A stretch of 64,000 nt of DNA from Arthrobacter sp. Soil763 (GTDB taxonomy: Bacteria; Actinomycetota; Actinomycetes; Actinomycetales; Micrococcaceae): positions 385,422 through 449,421 of the forward strand of contig NZ_LMSH01000004.1 in the NCBI RefSeq assembly GCF_001428365.1, read 5' to 3'. The translations under genes were made by a program, and so were the position numbers. Below are positions 36,027 through 48,716 of the stretch, piece after piece (position 1 is the first letter of the stretch; every line of letters begins with the position of its first letter). Under the pieces are notes generated by a model. That model saw nothing but the letters and a program-made list of their open reading frames with translations. It did no database searches and had not been told where the DNA came from.

Positions 36027-37396
36027 GCATCCTGGACCCGGTCTGGACGGCGCTGCTGTACCTGGTGGCGGCGGTCTGCTTCATCCTGGCGCTGAAGGGC
36101 CTCAGCTCGCCCAGGACCGCCCGGCGCGGCAACGCCATCGGGGCGGCCGGTGCCCTGGTGGCCGTGGTGACAGTGTTCCTGTCGGCGCGGCTGGAGAACA
36201 TGGCCCTGATCCTGGCCGCGATCGCCGTCGGCGCCGCCCTGGCCGTCCCGGTGGCCCGGCGGGTCCAGATGACCCAGATGCCGCAGCTGGTCGCACTGTT
36301 CAACGGCGTCGGCGGCGGTGCGGCCGCCCTGGTCGCCGTCCTGGAACTGGGCCACAACGCAGACGCGTGGGTGCGCCTGGCCGTGGTGTTCACGATGCTG
36401 GTCGGCGCCGTGTCCTTCGCCGGCTCCGCCGTGACCGTGGCCAAGCTGCAGGAACTGATCAGCACCCGCCCGCTGCTCTTCCCCGGCATGCCCCTGGTGA
36501 TGGTGGTAGCCCTGGCCGGCGCGCTCGGCGCCGGCGCCCTGGTCGTGGTCGACGGCAGCGCCGGCTGGGCCGCGGCGCTGCTGCTCCTGGGACTGGCCGC
36601 CGGCCTGCTGCTGGTGCTTCCGGTCGGGGGAGCGGACGTGCCGATCGTGATCTCGCTCCTGAACGCCTTCACCGGCCTGGCCGTCGCGGCGTCCGGGATC
36701 GTGCTGGGAAACGTCCTGCTGCTCGTCGCCGGAACGCTCGTGGGCGCCAGCGGCACCATCCTGACCAAGGTGATGGCCTCGGCGATGGGCCGCGGGGTGG
36801 CCGGCATCATGTTCGGGGCATTCAAGGGCGGCTCCACCGCCGGGTCGACGACGGCCAGCGACCGGCCCGTGCGCTCCTCCTCGGCGGAGGATGTCGCCGT
36901 CGAACTTGGCTACGCCCAACGGGTGGTGATCGTGCCCGGCTACGGCCTCGCCGTCGCCCAGGGCCAGCACACGGTGGCCGAGCTCGCCACCGTCCTCATC
37001 GCCCGGGGCGTCGAGGTGTCCTTCGCGATCCACCCCGTGGCCGGGCGGATGCCGGGGCACATGAACGTCCTGCTCGCCGAGGCCAACGTGCCCTATGACG
37101 CGCTGCGCGAACTCGAGGAAGTCAACCCCGAGTTCGCCACCACCGACGTCGCCCTCGTGGTGGGGGCCAACGACGTCGTGAACCCCGCCGCGAAATCCTC
37201 GCCGGGATCGCCGATCTACGGCATGCCGATCCTGGAAGTGATCCAGGCACGCCAAGTGGTGTTCCTCAAGCGGTCGATGCGGCCCGGGTTCGCCGGCATC
37301 GAAAACGAGCTCCTGCACGATCCCAAAACCACGCTGCTCTTCGGCGATGCCAAGGACTCGTTGTCCCGGGTCCTCGGCGCGGTCAAGACCCTGTAG
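36023..37396 (+). CDS. pntB: NAD(P) transhydrogenase subunit beta
   Basis: The beta subunit (457 residues) has about nine membrane helices up to residue 265 and a C-terminal NADP(H)-binding domain with VIVPGYGLAVAQGQHTVAELA near 305, HPVAGRMPGHMNVLLAEA near 340 and LVVGANDVVNPAA near 378. With PntAa and PntAb it makes NADPH from NADH at the cost of the proton gradient. The GTG start overlaps pntAb by 4 nt. Confidence 0.95.
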   Translation: MSILDPVWTALLYLVAAVCFILALKGLSSPRTARRGNAIGAAGALVAVVTVFLSARLENMALILAAIAVGAALAVPVARRVQMTQMPQLVALFNGVGGGAAALVAVLELGHNADAWVRLAVVFTMLVGAVSFAGSAVTVAKLQELISTRPLLFPGMPLVMVVALAGALGAGALVVVDGSAGWAAALLLLGLAAGLLLVLPVGGADVPIVISLLNAFTGLAVAASGIVLGNVLLLVAGTLVGASGTILTKVMASAMGRGVAGIMFGAFKGGSTAGSTTASDRPVRSSSAEDVAVELGYAQRVVIVPGYGLAVAQGQHTVAELATVLIARGVEVSFAIHPVAGRMPGHMNVLLAEANVPYDALRELEEVNPEFATTDVALVVGANDVVNPAAKSSPGSPIYGMPILEVIQARQVVFLKRSMRPGFAGIENELLHDPKTTLLFGDAKDSLSRVLGAVKTL

Positions 37397-37444
37397 GCCT
37401 CCTCCCGGACCTCACCGGAGGAGCGCTCCGCCGACCGGACGGGC

Positions 37445-38614
37445 TCAGAACAGCATCGGCTGCGCGGCGGCGTTTCCGGCGGGGGCCGCCGTTGAACCCT
37501 GCAGGGCCGGGCCGGGGATGCTGCCGGCCGGGTACTGGGCTTCCTCTTCCCTGGGGTCTCCGCTCAGGTCCCGATGGCTGAAGCCCGCGGAACCGAGGAA
37601 GCCGTGCCGGGCCTTGAAGAACCGGATCCGGCCCGCGAGCCAGCTCCGGTATTCCTGGGACGCGTACGAGCCGGTTCCGTAGAGACGGCGGTACCTGCCG
37701 GCCAGCTGCGGATGTTCCTTGGCGATCCACTGCATGAACCATTCCCGGGTGCCCGGTTTGAGGTAGAGCGCCCCTGCTGTGACCCCGGTGGCACCTGCCG
37801 CGGCAAGTGAGCCGAACAGCGAATCGAGGGCTTCGTCGGAGTCGGAGAGCCAGGGGAGGATCGGCATCGCCATGACGCCGCACGGCAGGCCGGCCTCGCG
37901 CAGCCGGGACACCAGCTTGAGCCGTGCCCGCGGTCCCGGGGTGCCCGGCTCCACTGCCTCGGAGAGCCGTTCATCGGTCATGGCGAGGGAGATGCCGATC
38001 CCCACCGGAACCTGTGCGGCAGCGTGCTTGAGCAGGGGAATGTCCCGGGCCAGCAGCGTGCCCTTGGTGAGGATGGACAACGGCGTGCCCGAGTCGGCCA
38101 GCGCACTGATGATGCCCGGCATCAGCCGGTAGCGGCCCTCGGCACGCTGGTACGGATCCGTGTTGGTGCCCAGGGCCACCTGGTGGCGCTGCCAGGAGGG
38201 TTTGGCCAGTTCCTTGCGCAGCACCTCGGCGGCGTTGACCTTCACCACGACCTGGCTGTCGAAGTCCAGCCCGGCGTCGAAGTCCAGATAAGTGTGGGTC
38301 TTCCGGGCGAAGCAATAAACGCACGCGTGGCTGCAACCGCGGTAAGGGTTGACCGTCCACTCGAACGGCATCCGCGAACCGGCCGCCACCTTGTTGAGCA
38401 CCGATTTGGCGGTGACCTCGTGGAAGGTGACGCCGGCAAATTCGGGCGTGGAGACCGAGCGGACCAGTCCGGCTAGCGGCAGCAGTGCCGGGGCCGCGAC
38501 GGTACCGCCGGGAGGAGCACCGGATGCCTCACCGGCTCGCCCGCCGGCGCCGGGGGAGGGTTCCATGCCGGGCTGGCCGGCGGCCGGCCGAAGTGCCTGC
38601 GCGTCCCATCTCAT
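37445..38614 (-). CDS. Rv2578c-type radical SAM protein, SOS-controlled
   Basis: This 389-residue protein belongs to the SplB-related radical SAM group represented by Rv2578c. The iron-sulfur cysteines are Cys94, Cys98 and Cys101 in NPYRGCSHACVYCFARKTH. The N-terminal 40 residues are Pro/Gly/Ala-rich. The substrate is unknown; SplB itself repairs a spore DNA photoproduct. The ATG at 38614 is chosen since the family begins MRW and the LexA box at 38624-38639 covers the region of the two earlier in-frame ATGs. Its M. tuberculosis homologue is also reported in the LexA regulon. Confidence 0.9.
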   Translation of the reverse strand: MRWDAQALRPAAGQPGMEPSPGAGGRAGEASGAPPGGTVAAPALLPLAGLVRSVSTPEFAGVTFHEVTAKSVLNKVAAGSRMPFEWTVNPYRGCSHACVYCFARKTHTYLDFDAGLDFDSQVVVKVNAAEVLRKELAKPSWQRHQVALGTNTDPYQRAEGRYRLMPGIISALADSGTPLSILTKGTLLARDIPLLKHAAAQVPVGIGISLAMTDERLSEAVEPGTPGPRARLKLVSRLREAGLPCGVMAMPILPWLSDSDEALDSLFGSLAAAGATGVTAGALYLKPGTREWFMQWIAKEHPQLAGRYRRLYGTGSYASQEYRSWLAGRIRFFKARHGFLGSAGFSHRDLSGDPREEEAQYPAGSIPGPALQGSTAAPAGNAAAQPMLF

Positions 38615-38623
38615 GGCTAACAT

Positions 38624-38639
38624 TCGAATATATGTTCGA
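38624..38639. promoter_or_regulatory. LexA (SOS) box of the radical SAM gene
   Basis: TCGAATATATGTTCGA, one base from consensus, lies 9 bp before the start of the gene on the minus strand and is identical to the box at 536-551. Confidence 0.88.
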
Positions 38640-38703
38640 TGTTTTGTCAAGACCCGGCGTAGACCCGCGTCGGCCCGCGGCACGCCGTTGTTAGGCTGGG
38701 CGC

Positions 38704-39345
38704 ATGATTCTGCTGACCGGCTTTGAACCTTTCGGGGGAGAGACCACTAACCCCTCCTGGACCGCCGCCCGCGGCGCGGCCGCCCTGCTCGCAGCGGAAG
38801 GCCACGACGTCGCGTCGGTCGAACTACCCTGCGTCTTCGGCGACGCCATCGATGCCCTGCACGCCGCCCTGGCCGAGCACCGCCCCGACCTCGTGGTGTG
38901 CGCGGGACAGGCCGGCGGGAGGTCCGGCATCTCCCTGGAGCGGGTTGCCATCAACTGCGACGACGCGCGGATCCCGGACAATGCGGGCAACGCCCCGGTC
39001 GATGAGCCGGTGGTGCCCGGCGGCCCGGCGGCCTACTTCAGCACACTTCCCGTGAAGGCGGCCCTGGCGGCGCTGGTTGCGGAAGGGATTCCCGCCGAGG
39101 TGTCCCAGAGCGCCGGAACATACGTCTGCAACCACGTCTTCTACGGCCTGATGCACGCACTCGGGTCCACTCCGGCGGTACGCGGCGGGTTTGTCCACGT
39201 CCCGTACGGGCCGGACCAGGTGCCGGCGGGAAGCACCCTCGCCTCGCTGCCACTGGAACAGATGACGCAGGCGCTCGCCGTCGTCGTCCGCACCGCGCTG
39301 GGGACGACGGCGGACCTCAAGCTCGCCGCGGGCGCCACCCACTAG
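38704..39345 (+). CDS. pcp: Pyroglutamyl-peptidase I
   Basis: Pcp removes N-terminal pyroglutamate from peptides in the cytoplasm. The 213-residue protein starts MILLTGFEPFGGETTNPSW; catalytic Glu lies in the SGISLERVAIN region near 82, Cys in AGTYVCNHVFYGLMH near 143, and His in GGFVHVPYGPDQ near 165. The ATG at 38704 follows TAGGCT (38692-38697) by 6 nt, so the mRNA is probably leaderless. It is divergent from the radical SAM gene, with about 90 bp between. Confidence 0.94.
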   Translation: MILLTGFEPFGGETTNPSWTAARGAAALLAAEGHDVASVELPCVFGDAIDALHAALAEHRPDLVVCAGQAGGRSGISLERVAINCDDARIPDNAGNAPVDEPVVPGGPAAYFSTLPVKAALAALVAEGIPAEVSQSAGTYVCNHVFYGLMHALGSTPAVRGGFVHVPYGPDQVPAGSTLASLPLEQMTQALAVVVRTALGTTADLKLAAGATH

Positions 39346-39392
39346 TGTCCCGACCCGGAACCAACGCCACCGCGGGCCCCGGGCACGCGGGA

Positions 39393-40031
39393 TCAGTCCA
39401 GAAGTTCCCAGACCACATCCACGGCCGCGTTGACCCCCGCCGCGCCGGCCTCAACGGGCAGTGCCGCGGACGCGACGGTCCGCTGCATCCCGGCCAGCGG
39501 GACCGGCGCCCCGGGACCAGGGTGCATCGAAACCGAGGCGACCCGGCCCAGCCGGGCGCCGGCCAAGGCGGCGAAATGCTCGGCGTTAGTGCGCGCGTCC
39601 GCCCAGGCCGCCTCGCGGGCCCGGGCGTGGACCGCGGCAGGATCCGCGAAACCCAACTCCAGTCCGTTGAGGCGCACTTCGTCCCTGCCGGCCTCCACCG
39701 CGGCGGCGACCAGCGCGGAGGAAGCCGCCGGATCGTGCAACCGGACGCTGAAGGTGGTGGAGGCCAGGTAGCCGGAGACGACCTGACCCCGGCCCTCCTG
39801 CCAGCCGACCTCCGCCCGGACGTTCAACCCGGACGTGGTGATGTCCGCATCCGGAACTCCGTGGCCACGGAGCGCGGCCGTGACGGCGGAGGCAGCGCGG
39901 CCGGCGTCCTCGAACGCCTCCGCGACGCGGTCGCGCCGGCACTCCACGCCGATGGCGAGCGTCATGAGGTCCGGTGCGGCCTCCGCGCTGCCGGAGCCGG
40001 TAACCGAGATGGTCCTGGGATCGTCCGTCAT
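39393..40031 (-). CDS. SIMPL (DUF541) domain protein
   Basis: The 212-residue protein begins with SVTGSGSAEAAPDLMTLAIGVE, the typical first strand of the SIMPL domain, and ends with strands around AVDVVWELLD. Many relatives are exported, but no signal peptide is present here, so it is probably cytoplasmic. Function is unknown; eukaryotic members interact with signalling kinases, and some bacterial ones are linked with oxidative stress. The ATG at 40031 overlaps or touches the end of the upstream gene. Confidence 0.85.
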   Translation of the reverse strand: MTDDPRTISVTGSGSAEAAPDLMTLAIGVECRRDRVAEAFEDAGRAASAVTAALRGHGVPDADITTSGLNVRAEVGWQEGRGQVVSGYLASTTFSVRLHDPAASSALVAAAVEAGRDEVRLNGLELGFADPAAVHARAREAAWADARTNAEHFAALAGARLGRVASVSMHPGPGAPVPLAGMQRTVASAALPVEAGAAGVNAAVDVVWELLD

Positions 40032-40032
40032 G

Positions 40033-40497
40033 TCATGCCTCGTTCCGCCCGGGAACCGGGCTGTTGGTGTTCGTGCGGGTCTTCCGGGCAACGGGCCCGG
40101 GCAGCGGGTACCCGCCGGCCAGGAGTCCGGCGTGCCGTTCGAAGACATTGGCCGTGCCGGGGTTGCCCGTCCGCCAGAAGGACCAGGCGGCCGCCAGCAG
40201 GTACAGCGGCAGGAACGGCAGGCCAAGGCACCAGGCGTACTGGCTGCTGTGCCGCTCCTCGTGCCCCAGCAGGACCGGGTTGGCCAGCGCCTGCTCCGGG
40301 GCCGCCCGGTACAGGATCACGTTGCCGACCGTGAACGCCGCCGCGAACGGCAGGCGCCACCGGTAGCCGGTGGCAAGGATCAGCCCTCGCGGTCCGCGGC
40401 GGAGCCGGGTCCGGGCGGACACCGCCAGCAGCAAGCCAAGGGGGGTCGATGCATTGAGCAGGTTGGCAAGCTGCCGCAACCGCTGTCCCGGGGTCAT
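40033..40497 (-). CDS. Small membrane protein with an HExxH motif
   Basis: I do not recognise the family. The 154-residue protein has hydrophobic segments around residues 18-28, 49-66 and 90-108. Between them lies HEERH (79-83), a zinc-peptidase-like HExxH, followed by Gln86, Tyr87 and the conserved-looking FERHA with Glu120. A membrane-embedded metalloprotein is possible. The ATG at 40497 fits the hydrophobic beginning; an earlier ATG at 40599 adds Pro-rich sequence. The stop is 1 nt from the SIMPL gene start, so the two are probably one operon. Confidence 0.65.
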   Translation of the reverse strand: MTPGQRLRQLANLLNASTPLGLLLAVSARTRLRRGPRGLILATGYRWRLPFAAAFTVGNVILYRAAPEQALANPVLLGHEERHSSQYAWCLGLPFLPLYLLAAAWSFWRTGNPGTANVFERHAGLLAGGYPLPGPVARKTRTNTNSPVPGRNEA

Positions 40498-40600
40498 GAG
40501 GCCATGGTAGCCGGGGACAGCTCCGCCCCGGCCGGGACGAACGAACGGCGGTAGACCTGGCGGGTTTAGCCACGGTTCAACCGGGCCGGGGGCGGTCAAC

Positions 40601-40724
40601 TAGACTGAAGGGGAGTGCCCGCCGGTGCGAATGCGGCGTGCCCTGTCCTTTGCCAACGCGCTGGCCCGCTCCCGTGGACGTCCGGCGCCGTTGGCATGAC
40701 CCGACTCGTAGCTAAGAACAGTAG
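40601..40724 (+). promoter_or_regulatory. pheS promoter and leader with a short overlapping frame
   Basis: TAGACT at 40601-40606 is a likely -10. A GTG 8 nt later opens a 37-codon frame ending at 40728, so its TGA overlaps the pheS ATG. A 22-codon ATG frame (40631-40699) also lies inside. Neither has a run of Phe codons, and no T-box is seen. Confidence 0.4.
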
Positions 40725-41783
<1,059 letters not shown>

Positions 41784-41785
41784 CA

Positions 41786-44329
41786 GTGCGTATCCCCCTT
41801 TCCTGGCTGCGTGAATTCGCCGCCGTACCGGCCGGCGCCACGGCCGAAGACGTCATGGCGGACCTGGTCAAAGTCGGGTTCGAAGAAGAAGCGGTACACC
41901 GCCCGACCGAGGCCCTGCAGGGCCCGATCGTGGTCGGCCAGGTCCTGAGCCTGGTCAAGGAACCGCAGTCCAACGGCAAAACCATCAACTGGTGCCAGGT
42001 CCGGGTCGTTCCCGAAGGCCAGCAGCAGACCCTGGCCGGCGACGGCATCGACGCCTCCGGCGTGCAGGGCATCATCTGCGGCGCGCACAACTTCGTGGAG
42101 GGCGACAAGGTAGTGGTCACCCTTCCGGGTGCCGTTCTGCCCGGCGACTTCCGCATCTCGGCGCGCAAGACCTACGGCCACCTTTCCGCCGGCATGATCG
42201 CCTCCGTGCGTGAACTCGGCATTGGCGAGGACCACGACGGCATCCTCGTGCTCTCCCGCATCGGGCTGGACCCGGAGGTCGGCACCGACGCCATGGAGCT
42301 GCTGGGCCTGTATGACCAGGCCGCCGAAATCAACGTCACCCCGGACCGGGGCTACGCGTTCTCTATCCGCGGCGTGGCCCGCGAATACGCGCACGCCACC
42401 GGCACCGCCTTCACCGACCCGGCCTCGAAGGTGCAGGCTCCGGCCGCGCTCTCCGGCGGTTACCCGGTCAAGCTCAACGACGACGCCCCGATCTACGGCA
42501 AGCCCGGCTGTGACCGCTTCGTCGCCCGCACCGTCCGCGGCGTGGACGCCACGAAGCCCACCCCGCCGTGGATGGCCTCACGGCTCCGGCTCGCCGGCAT
42601 CCGCTCCATCTCGCTGCCGGTCGACATCTCCAACTACGTCATGCTCGAGCTCGGCCAGCCGCTGCACTTCTACGACCAGGACAAGCTCTCCGGCGAGATC
42701 GTGGTCCGCCGCGCCGTCGCCGGCGAGAAGCTGAAGACCCTGGACGGCAAGGAACGCACGCTCGACGCCGAGGACCTGCTGATCACGGACGGTTCCGGCC
42801 CGATCGGCGTCGCCGGCGTGATGGGCGGCGCCGCGACCGAGGTCAGCGACGCGACGTCGACCATCCTGATCGAGGCAGCGCACTTCGAGGAAGTCTCGAT
42901 CGCCCGCTCCCGCCGCCGCCACAAGCTCCCGTCCGAGGCCTCCAAGCGCTTCGAACGCGGCGTGGACTGGCACGTGGCCCACATCGCCGCCCAGCGCGCC
43001 GTGGACCTCCTGGTCGAACTCGCCGGAGGCACCGCAGCGGCGGAGGGCACCGACGTCGGCACGCCCGTGGAACCGGTCACCGTCCAGCTCCCGGCCGCCT
43101 TCGCCGCGGAACGGATCGGCATCGACTTCACCGAGGAGCAAATCCTCACCTCGCTGCAGGACCTGGGCGCCGAGGTGGTCCGGAACGAGGGCGGCTACGC
43201 CGTCACCGCGCCGAGCTGGCGCACCGACCTTGAAACCAAGGAAGACCTCTCCGAGGAAATCGCCCGGCTGGTCGGTTATGACAAGATCCCCGCCACCTTG
43301 CCGGTAGCGCCTCCGGGCCGCGGCCTGACCCGCGTCCAGCAGCAGCGCCGCCGGCTCGTGCAGGCCTTCGCGGACGCCGGCCTGACCGAGGTGCTGGCAT
43401 ATCCGTTCGTCTCCAAGGCCGCCAATGACACCTTCGGGGTGCCTGAGGCCGGCGCGGAGCGGAAGGCGCTGAAGCTGGCGAACCCGATCAGCGAAGAGCA
43501 CGGCTACCTGCGGACGTCCATCCTGCCGGGCCTGATCGAGGTCGCCAAGCGCAACCATTCCCGGGGCTTCCGTGACCTGGCCCTGTTCGAGGCCGGCACG
43601 GTCTTCCTGCCCGGGGACACACTGGGTACCGGCTCCATCCCGCCGCTGGGCGCCCGGCCCGCCGACGAGGTGCTGGACGGACTCTACGACGGCGTCCCTC
43701 ACCAGCCGCTGTACCTCGCCGCGGTCCTGACCGGACACGATTCCCCGGCCTCGCCGGCGCACACCCCGCGCTCCTGGGACTGGGCCGATGCGCTCGACGT
43801 CGCCCGGCTCGCCGGCGACGTCCTCGGCGTCGAGCTCGTGGTCAGTCAGGGCCAGCACCAGGCCTTCCACCCGGGCCGGGCCGCGCAGCTGTCCCTGCGC
43901 ACCGGAGAGGTCGTGGGCTACGCCGGCGAACTGCACCCGAAGCTGCTCGCCGCGCACGACATGCCGGCCCGCTCGGTGGCGCTGGAGCTGAACGCGGAGG
44001 CGTTGTTCGAAGCCGCCGCCGATGTGATCGTCGCCCGGCCGATTTCCGGCTACCCGGTGGCGACCCAGGACGTCGCCCTTGTGGTTGCGGCCGAGGTTCC
44101 GGCCGACGAGGTACTGGCCGCGCTGCGCGAGGGCGCGGGCGAACTGCTCGAGGACGTCTCCCTGTTCGACGTGTACGCCGGCAAGGGCATCGAGGAGGGC
44201 AAGAAGTCGCTCGCCTTCAACCTGCGCTTCCGCGCCGCCGACCGGACGTTGACCGCTGACGAGGCCTCCGCCGCCCGCGACGCCGCGGTCGCCGCCGCCC
44301 ACGAGCGGACCGGCGCCGTTCAGCGCTAA
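41786..44329 (+). CDS. pheT: Phenylalanine-tRNA ligase beta subunit
   Basis: The 847-residue beta subunit has an OB-fold tRNA-binding domain (about 40-150), the B3/B4 editing domain (about 220-410) that clears Tyr-tRNA-Phe, the B5 domain (about 430-500), a pseudo-catalytic core and a C-terminal ferredoxin-like anticodon-binding domain (about 750-847, GYPVATQDVALVV). It begins with MRIPLSWLREFAAVP from a GTG at 41786. An intrinsic terminator follows 27 nt after its stop. Confidence 0.97.
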   Translation: MRIPLSWLREFAAVPAGATAEDVMADLVKVGFEEEAVHRPTEALQGPIVVGQVLSLVKEPQSNGKTINWCQVRVVPEGQQQTLAGDGIDASGVQGIICGAHNFVEGDKVVVTLPGAVLPGDFRISARKTYGHLSAGMIASVRELGIGEDHDGILVLSRIGLDPEVGTDAMELLGLYDQAAEINVTPDRGYAFSIRGVAREYAHATGTAFTDPASKVQAPAALSGGYPVKLNDDAPIYGKPGCDRFVARTVRGVDATKPTPPWMASRLRLAGIRSISLPVDISNYVMLELGQPLHFYDQDKLSGEIVVRRAVAGEKLKTLDGKERTLDAEDLLITDGSGPIGVAGVMGGAATEVSDATSTILIEAAHFEEVSIARSRRRHKLPSEASKRFERGVDWHVAHIAAQRAVDLLVELAGGTAAAEGTDVGTPVEPVTVQLPAAFAAERIGIDFTEEQILTSLQDLGAEVVRNEGGYAVTAPSWRTDLETKEDLSEEIARLVGYDKIPATLPVAPPGRGLTRVQQQRRRLVQAFADAGLTEVLAYPFVSKAANDTFGVPEAGAERKALKLANPISEEHGYLRTSILPGLIEVAKRNHSRGFRDLALFEAGTVFLPGDTLGTGSIPPLGARPADEVLDGLYDGVPHQPLYLAAVLTGHDSPASPAHTPRSWDWADALDVARLAGDVLGVELVVSQGQHQAFHPGRAAQLSLRTGEVVGYAGELHPKLLAAHDMPARSVALELNAEALFEAAADVIVARPISGYPVATQDVALVVAAEVPADEVLAALREGAGELLEDVSLFDVYAGKGIEEGKKSLAFNLRFRAADRTLTADEASAARDAAVAAAHERTGAVQR

Positions 44330-44355
44330 GGGCGCACTGCAAGGAGCACCTGAAC

Positions 44356-44395
44356 AAAAAGCTCCCCGCAACCAACAGGTTGCGGGGAGCTTTTT
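44356..44395. terminator. Intrinsic terminator after pheT
   Basis: An 18-bp perfect stem including AAAAA and TTTTT ends (44356-44373 with 44378-44395) closes a 4-nt loop. The symmetric A and T tracts make it suitable for both pheST and the convergent oxidoreductase gene. Confidence 0.95.
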
Positions 44396-44424
44396 GGTGC
44401 GCCGTGACGGCGCCGGCCGCGGAC

Positions 44425-45390
44425 CTAGGGGACCAGGATGACCTTGCCGGTGGTGCGGCGCTGCTCCAGGTCGGTGTGGGCGGCCGCGGCATCGGCCAGG
44501 TCGTAGCGGGCGCCGATCCGGACCTTCAGCGACCCGTCCGCGACCGCGGCGAACAGTTCATCGGACCGCCAGCGGCGCTCCTGCGCGTCCCGCAGGAAGT
44601 GGTTGATGGTCGGCCGGGTCAGGTACAGCGAGCCGCCGGCGTTGAGCCGCTGCGGATCGAACGGCGGCACCGGGCCGGAGGCGGCGCCGAACAGCACCAG
44701 CGTGCCGCGGATCCGCAGGGCAGCCAGGGAATCGTCGAACGTGTCCTTCCCGACGCCGTCGTACACCACGTGGGCGCCGGCGCCGTCGGTGAGGTCACGC
44801 ACCTTCGCCGCGAAGCCGCCGTACCGCAGCACGTGGTCGGCCCCGGCGCCGCGGGCCAGCTGTTCTTTCTCGTCGGTGGACACCGTCGTGATGACCCGGG
44901 CCCCCTTGGCTTTCAGCAGCTGGATCAGCAGCAGGCAAACCCCGCCGGCCCCGGCGTGCAGCAGCACCGTCTGGCCCGCCTCGACCTTGAACGAGGAGTT
45001 GATCAGGTAGTGGGCGGTGATGCCCTGCAGGGGCAGGGCCGCGGCAGTGAAATCATCGACGCCGCGGGGGACCGGCAGTGCCTTGTCCGCATCCACCAGG
45101 GCATACCCGGCGTAGCAGTTGATGCCCTCGGCCGTGGCCACCCGGTCCCCGACGGAGAAAGCGCTCACCCCGTCGCCGGTCTCCTCCACGGTTCCGGACG
45201 CCTCGGAGCCGGGGGTGAAAGGGTACTGCACCTTGTAGACGCCGCTGCGCTTGTAGGTGTCGATGAAGTTCACGCCGGTCGCGGCGACCTTGACCAGCAG
45301 TTGGCCGGGGCCGGGAACCGGCCGGTCAACCTCCGCGAGTTCGAGGACTTCCGGGCCGCCGGCCTGCCGGGCGAGGATTGCGTGGGACAT
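44425..45390 (-). CDS. Zinc-free quinone oxidoreductase (medium-chain dehydrogenase family)
   Basis: This 321-residue NADPH-dependent reductase has the medium-chain fold: a GroES-like N-terminal domain with GVNFIDTYKRSG near residue 40 and a Rossmann domain with VLLHAGAGGVCLLLIQL near 143. Zinc-ligand cysteines are missing, as in Qor. It reduces quinones or alkenals. AGAAGGAG just before the ATG is a strong ribosome-binding site. It is divergent from the arg operon. Confidence 0.92.
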   Translation of the reverse strand: MSHAILARQAGGPEVLELAEVDRPVPGPGQLLVKVAATGVNFIDTYKRSGVYKVQYPFTPGSEASGTVEETGDGVSAFSVGDRVATAEGINCYAGYALVDADKALPVPRGVDDFTAAALPLQGITAHYLINSSFKVEAGQTVLLHAGAGGVCLLLIQLLKAKGARVITTVSTDEKEQLARGAGADHVLRYGGFAAKVRDLTDGAGAHVVYDGVGKDTFDDSLAALRIRGTLVLFGAASGPVPPFDPQRLNAGGSLYLTRPTINHFLRDAQERRWRSDELFAAVADGSLKVRIGARYDLADAAAAHTDLEQRRTTGKVILVP

Positions 45391-45517
45391 GGATCTCCTT
45401 CTGACGTGCTCCGCTCCGGGGGAGGAGGTTTCCTCGGTCCGGCTCTCCAGACCATCCTAGGGACACGGCCGGCGCGGGCGCAGCACTGCAGGCACGGGAC
45501 TAGACAGGCGCGGGGAG

Positions 45518-47765
<2,248 letters not shown>

Positions 47766-47786
47766 GCCGGTCCGGAAAGGACGACG

Positions 47787-48716
47787 ATGAACACCCAGAC
47801 GCGCGAGACCACCTCCATGTCCGACGCCCAGGACAAGGCCGGGACCCTGATCGAGGCGCTGCCGTGGATCCAGCGCTTCGCCGGAACCACCATGGTGATC
47901 AAGTACGGCGGCAACGCCATGGTCAACGACGAGCTGCGCCGCGCCTTCGCCGAGGACGTGGTCTTCCTGCACCACGTCGGCATCCACCCCGTCGTGGTGC
48001 ACGGCGGCGGCCCGCAGATCAACGCCATGCTCGGCCGGCTTGGGATCGAATCCGAGTTCAAGGGCGGCCTGCGCGTCACCACGCCCGAGGCGATGGACGT
48101 GGTCCGGATGGTCCTCACCGGCCAGGTGGGCCGCGAACTCGTCGGCCTGATCAACTCCCACGGCCCCTACGCCGTCGGGATGTCCGGCGAAGACGGCGGC
48201 CTGCTGCGTGCCGTCCGCACCGGCACCGTCGTCGACGGCGAAGAAGTGGACCTGGGCCTCGTCGGCGAGGTCGTCGGCGTGAACCCCGAAGGCATCCTGG
48301 ACATCGTTGCCGCCGGCCGGATCCCGGTGATCTCGACCGTCGCCCCGGAAATCGCCCCGGACGGATCCACCACCGGGCAGGTGCTGAACGTCAACGCGGA
48401 CACGGCTGCCGCGGCGGTCGCCTCCGCCCTGGGCGCCTCCAAGCTGGTCATCCTGACCGACGTCGAGGGCCTCTACGCCAACTGGCCGGATAAGTCCTCG
48501 CTGATTTCCTCGCTCACCGCCTCGGAGCTGCGCGAGCTGCTGCCGCGGCTCGAATCCGGCATGATCCCGAAGATGGCGGCCTGCCTGAAGGCCATCGACG
48601 ACGGCGTCGAACGCGCGCACATCGTCGACGGCCGGCTGGCGCACTCGATGCTGCTGGAAACCTTTACGACCGCCGGCATCGGCACCCAGGTCGTCCCCGA
48701 TGAGGAAAGCAAATGA
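47787..48716 (+). CDS. argB: Acetylglutamate kinase
   Basis: ArgB phosphorylates N-acetylglutamate and is the usual feedback-inhibited step. The 309-residue amino-acid-kinase has VIKYGGNAM near residue 36, [14 protein letters not shown] near 70 and the acetylglutamate-binding [16 protein letters not shown] near 200. The roughly 25-residue N-terminal helix region is typical of arginine-sensitive hexameric enzymes. AAAGGA before the ATG is the ribosome-binding site; 21 nt separate it from argJ. Confidence 0.96.
   Translation: MNTQTRETTSMSDAQDKAGTLIEALPWIQRFAGTTMVIKYGGNAMVNDELRRAFAEDVVFLHHVGIHPVVVHGGGPQINAMLGRLGIESEFKGGLRVTTPEAMDVVRMVLTGQVGRELVGLINSHGPYAVGMSGEDGGLLRAVRTGTVVDGEEVDLGLVGEVVGVNPEGILDIVAAGRIPVISTVAPEIAPDGSTTGQVLNVNADTAAAAVASALGASKLVILTDVEGLYANWPDKSSLISSLTASELRELLPRLESGMIPKMAACLKAIDDGVERAHIVDGRLAHSMLLETFTTAGIGTQVVPDEESK

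Noticed and set aside
37399..37423. Hairpin with a bulge just after pntB
   Set aside because: About 9 pairs with a bulge and no T-tract; too weak to call a terminator.
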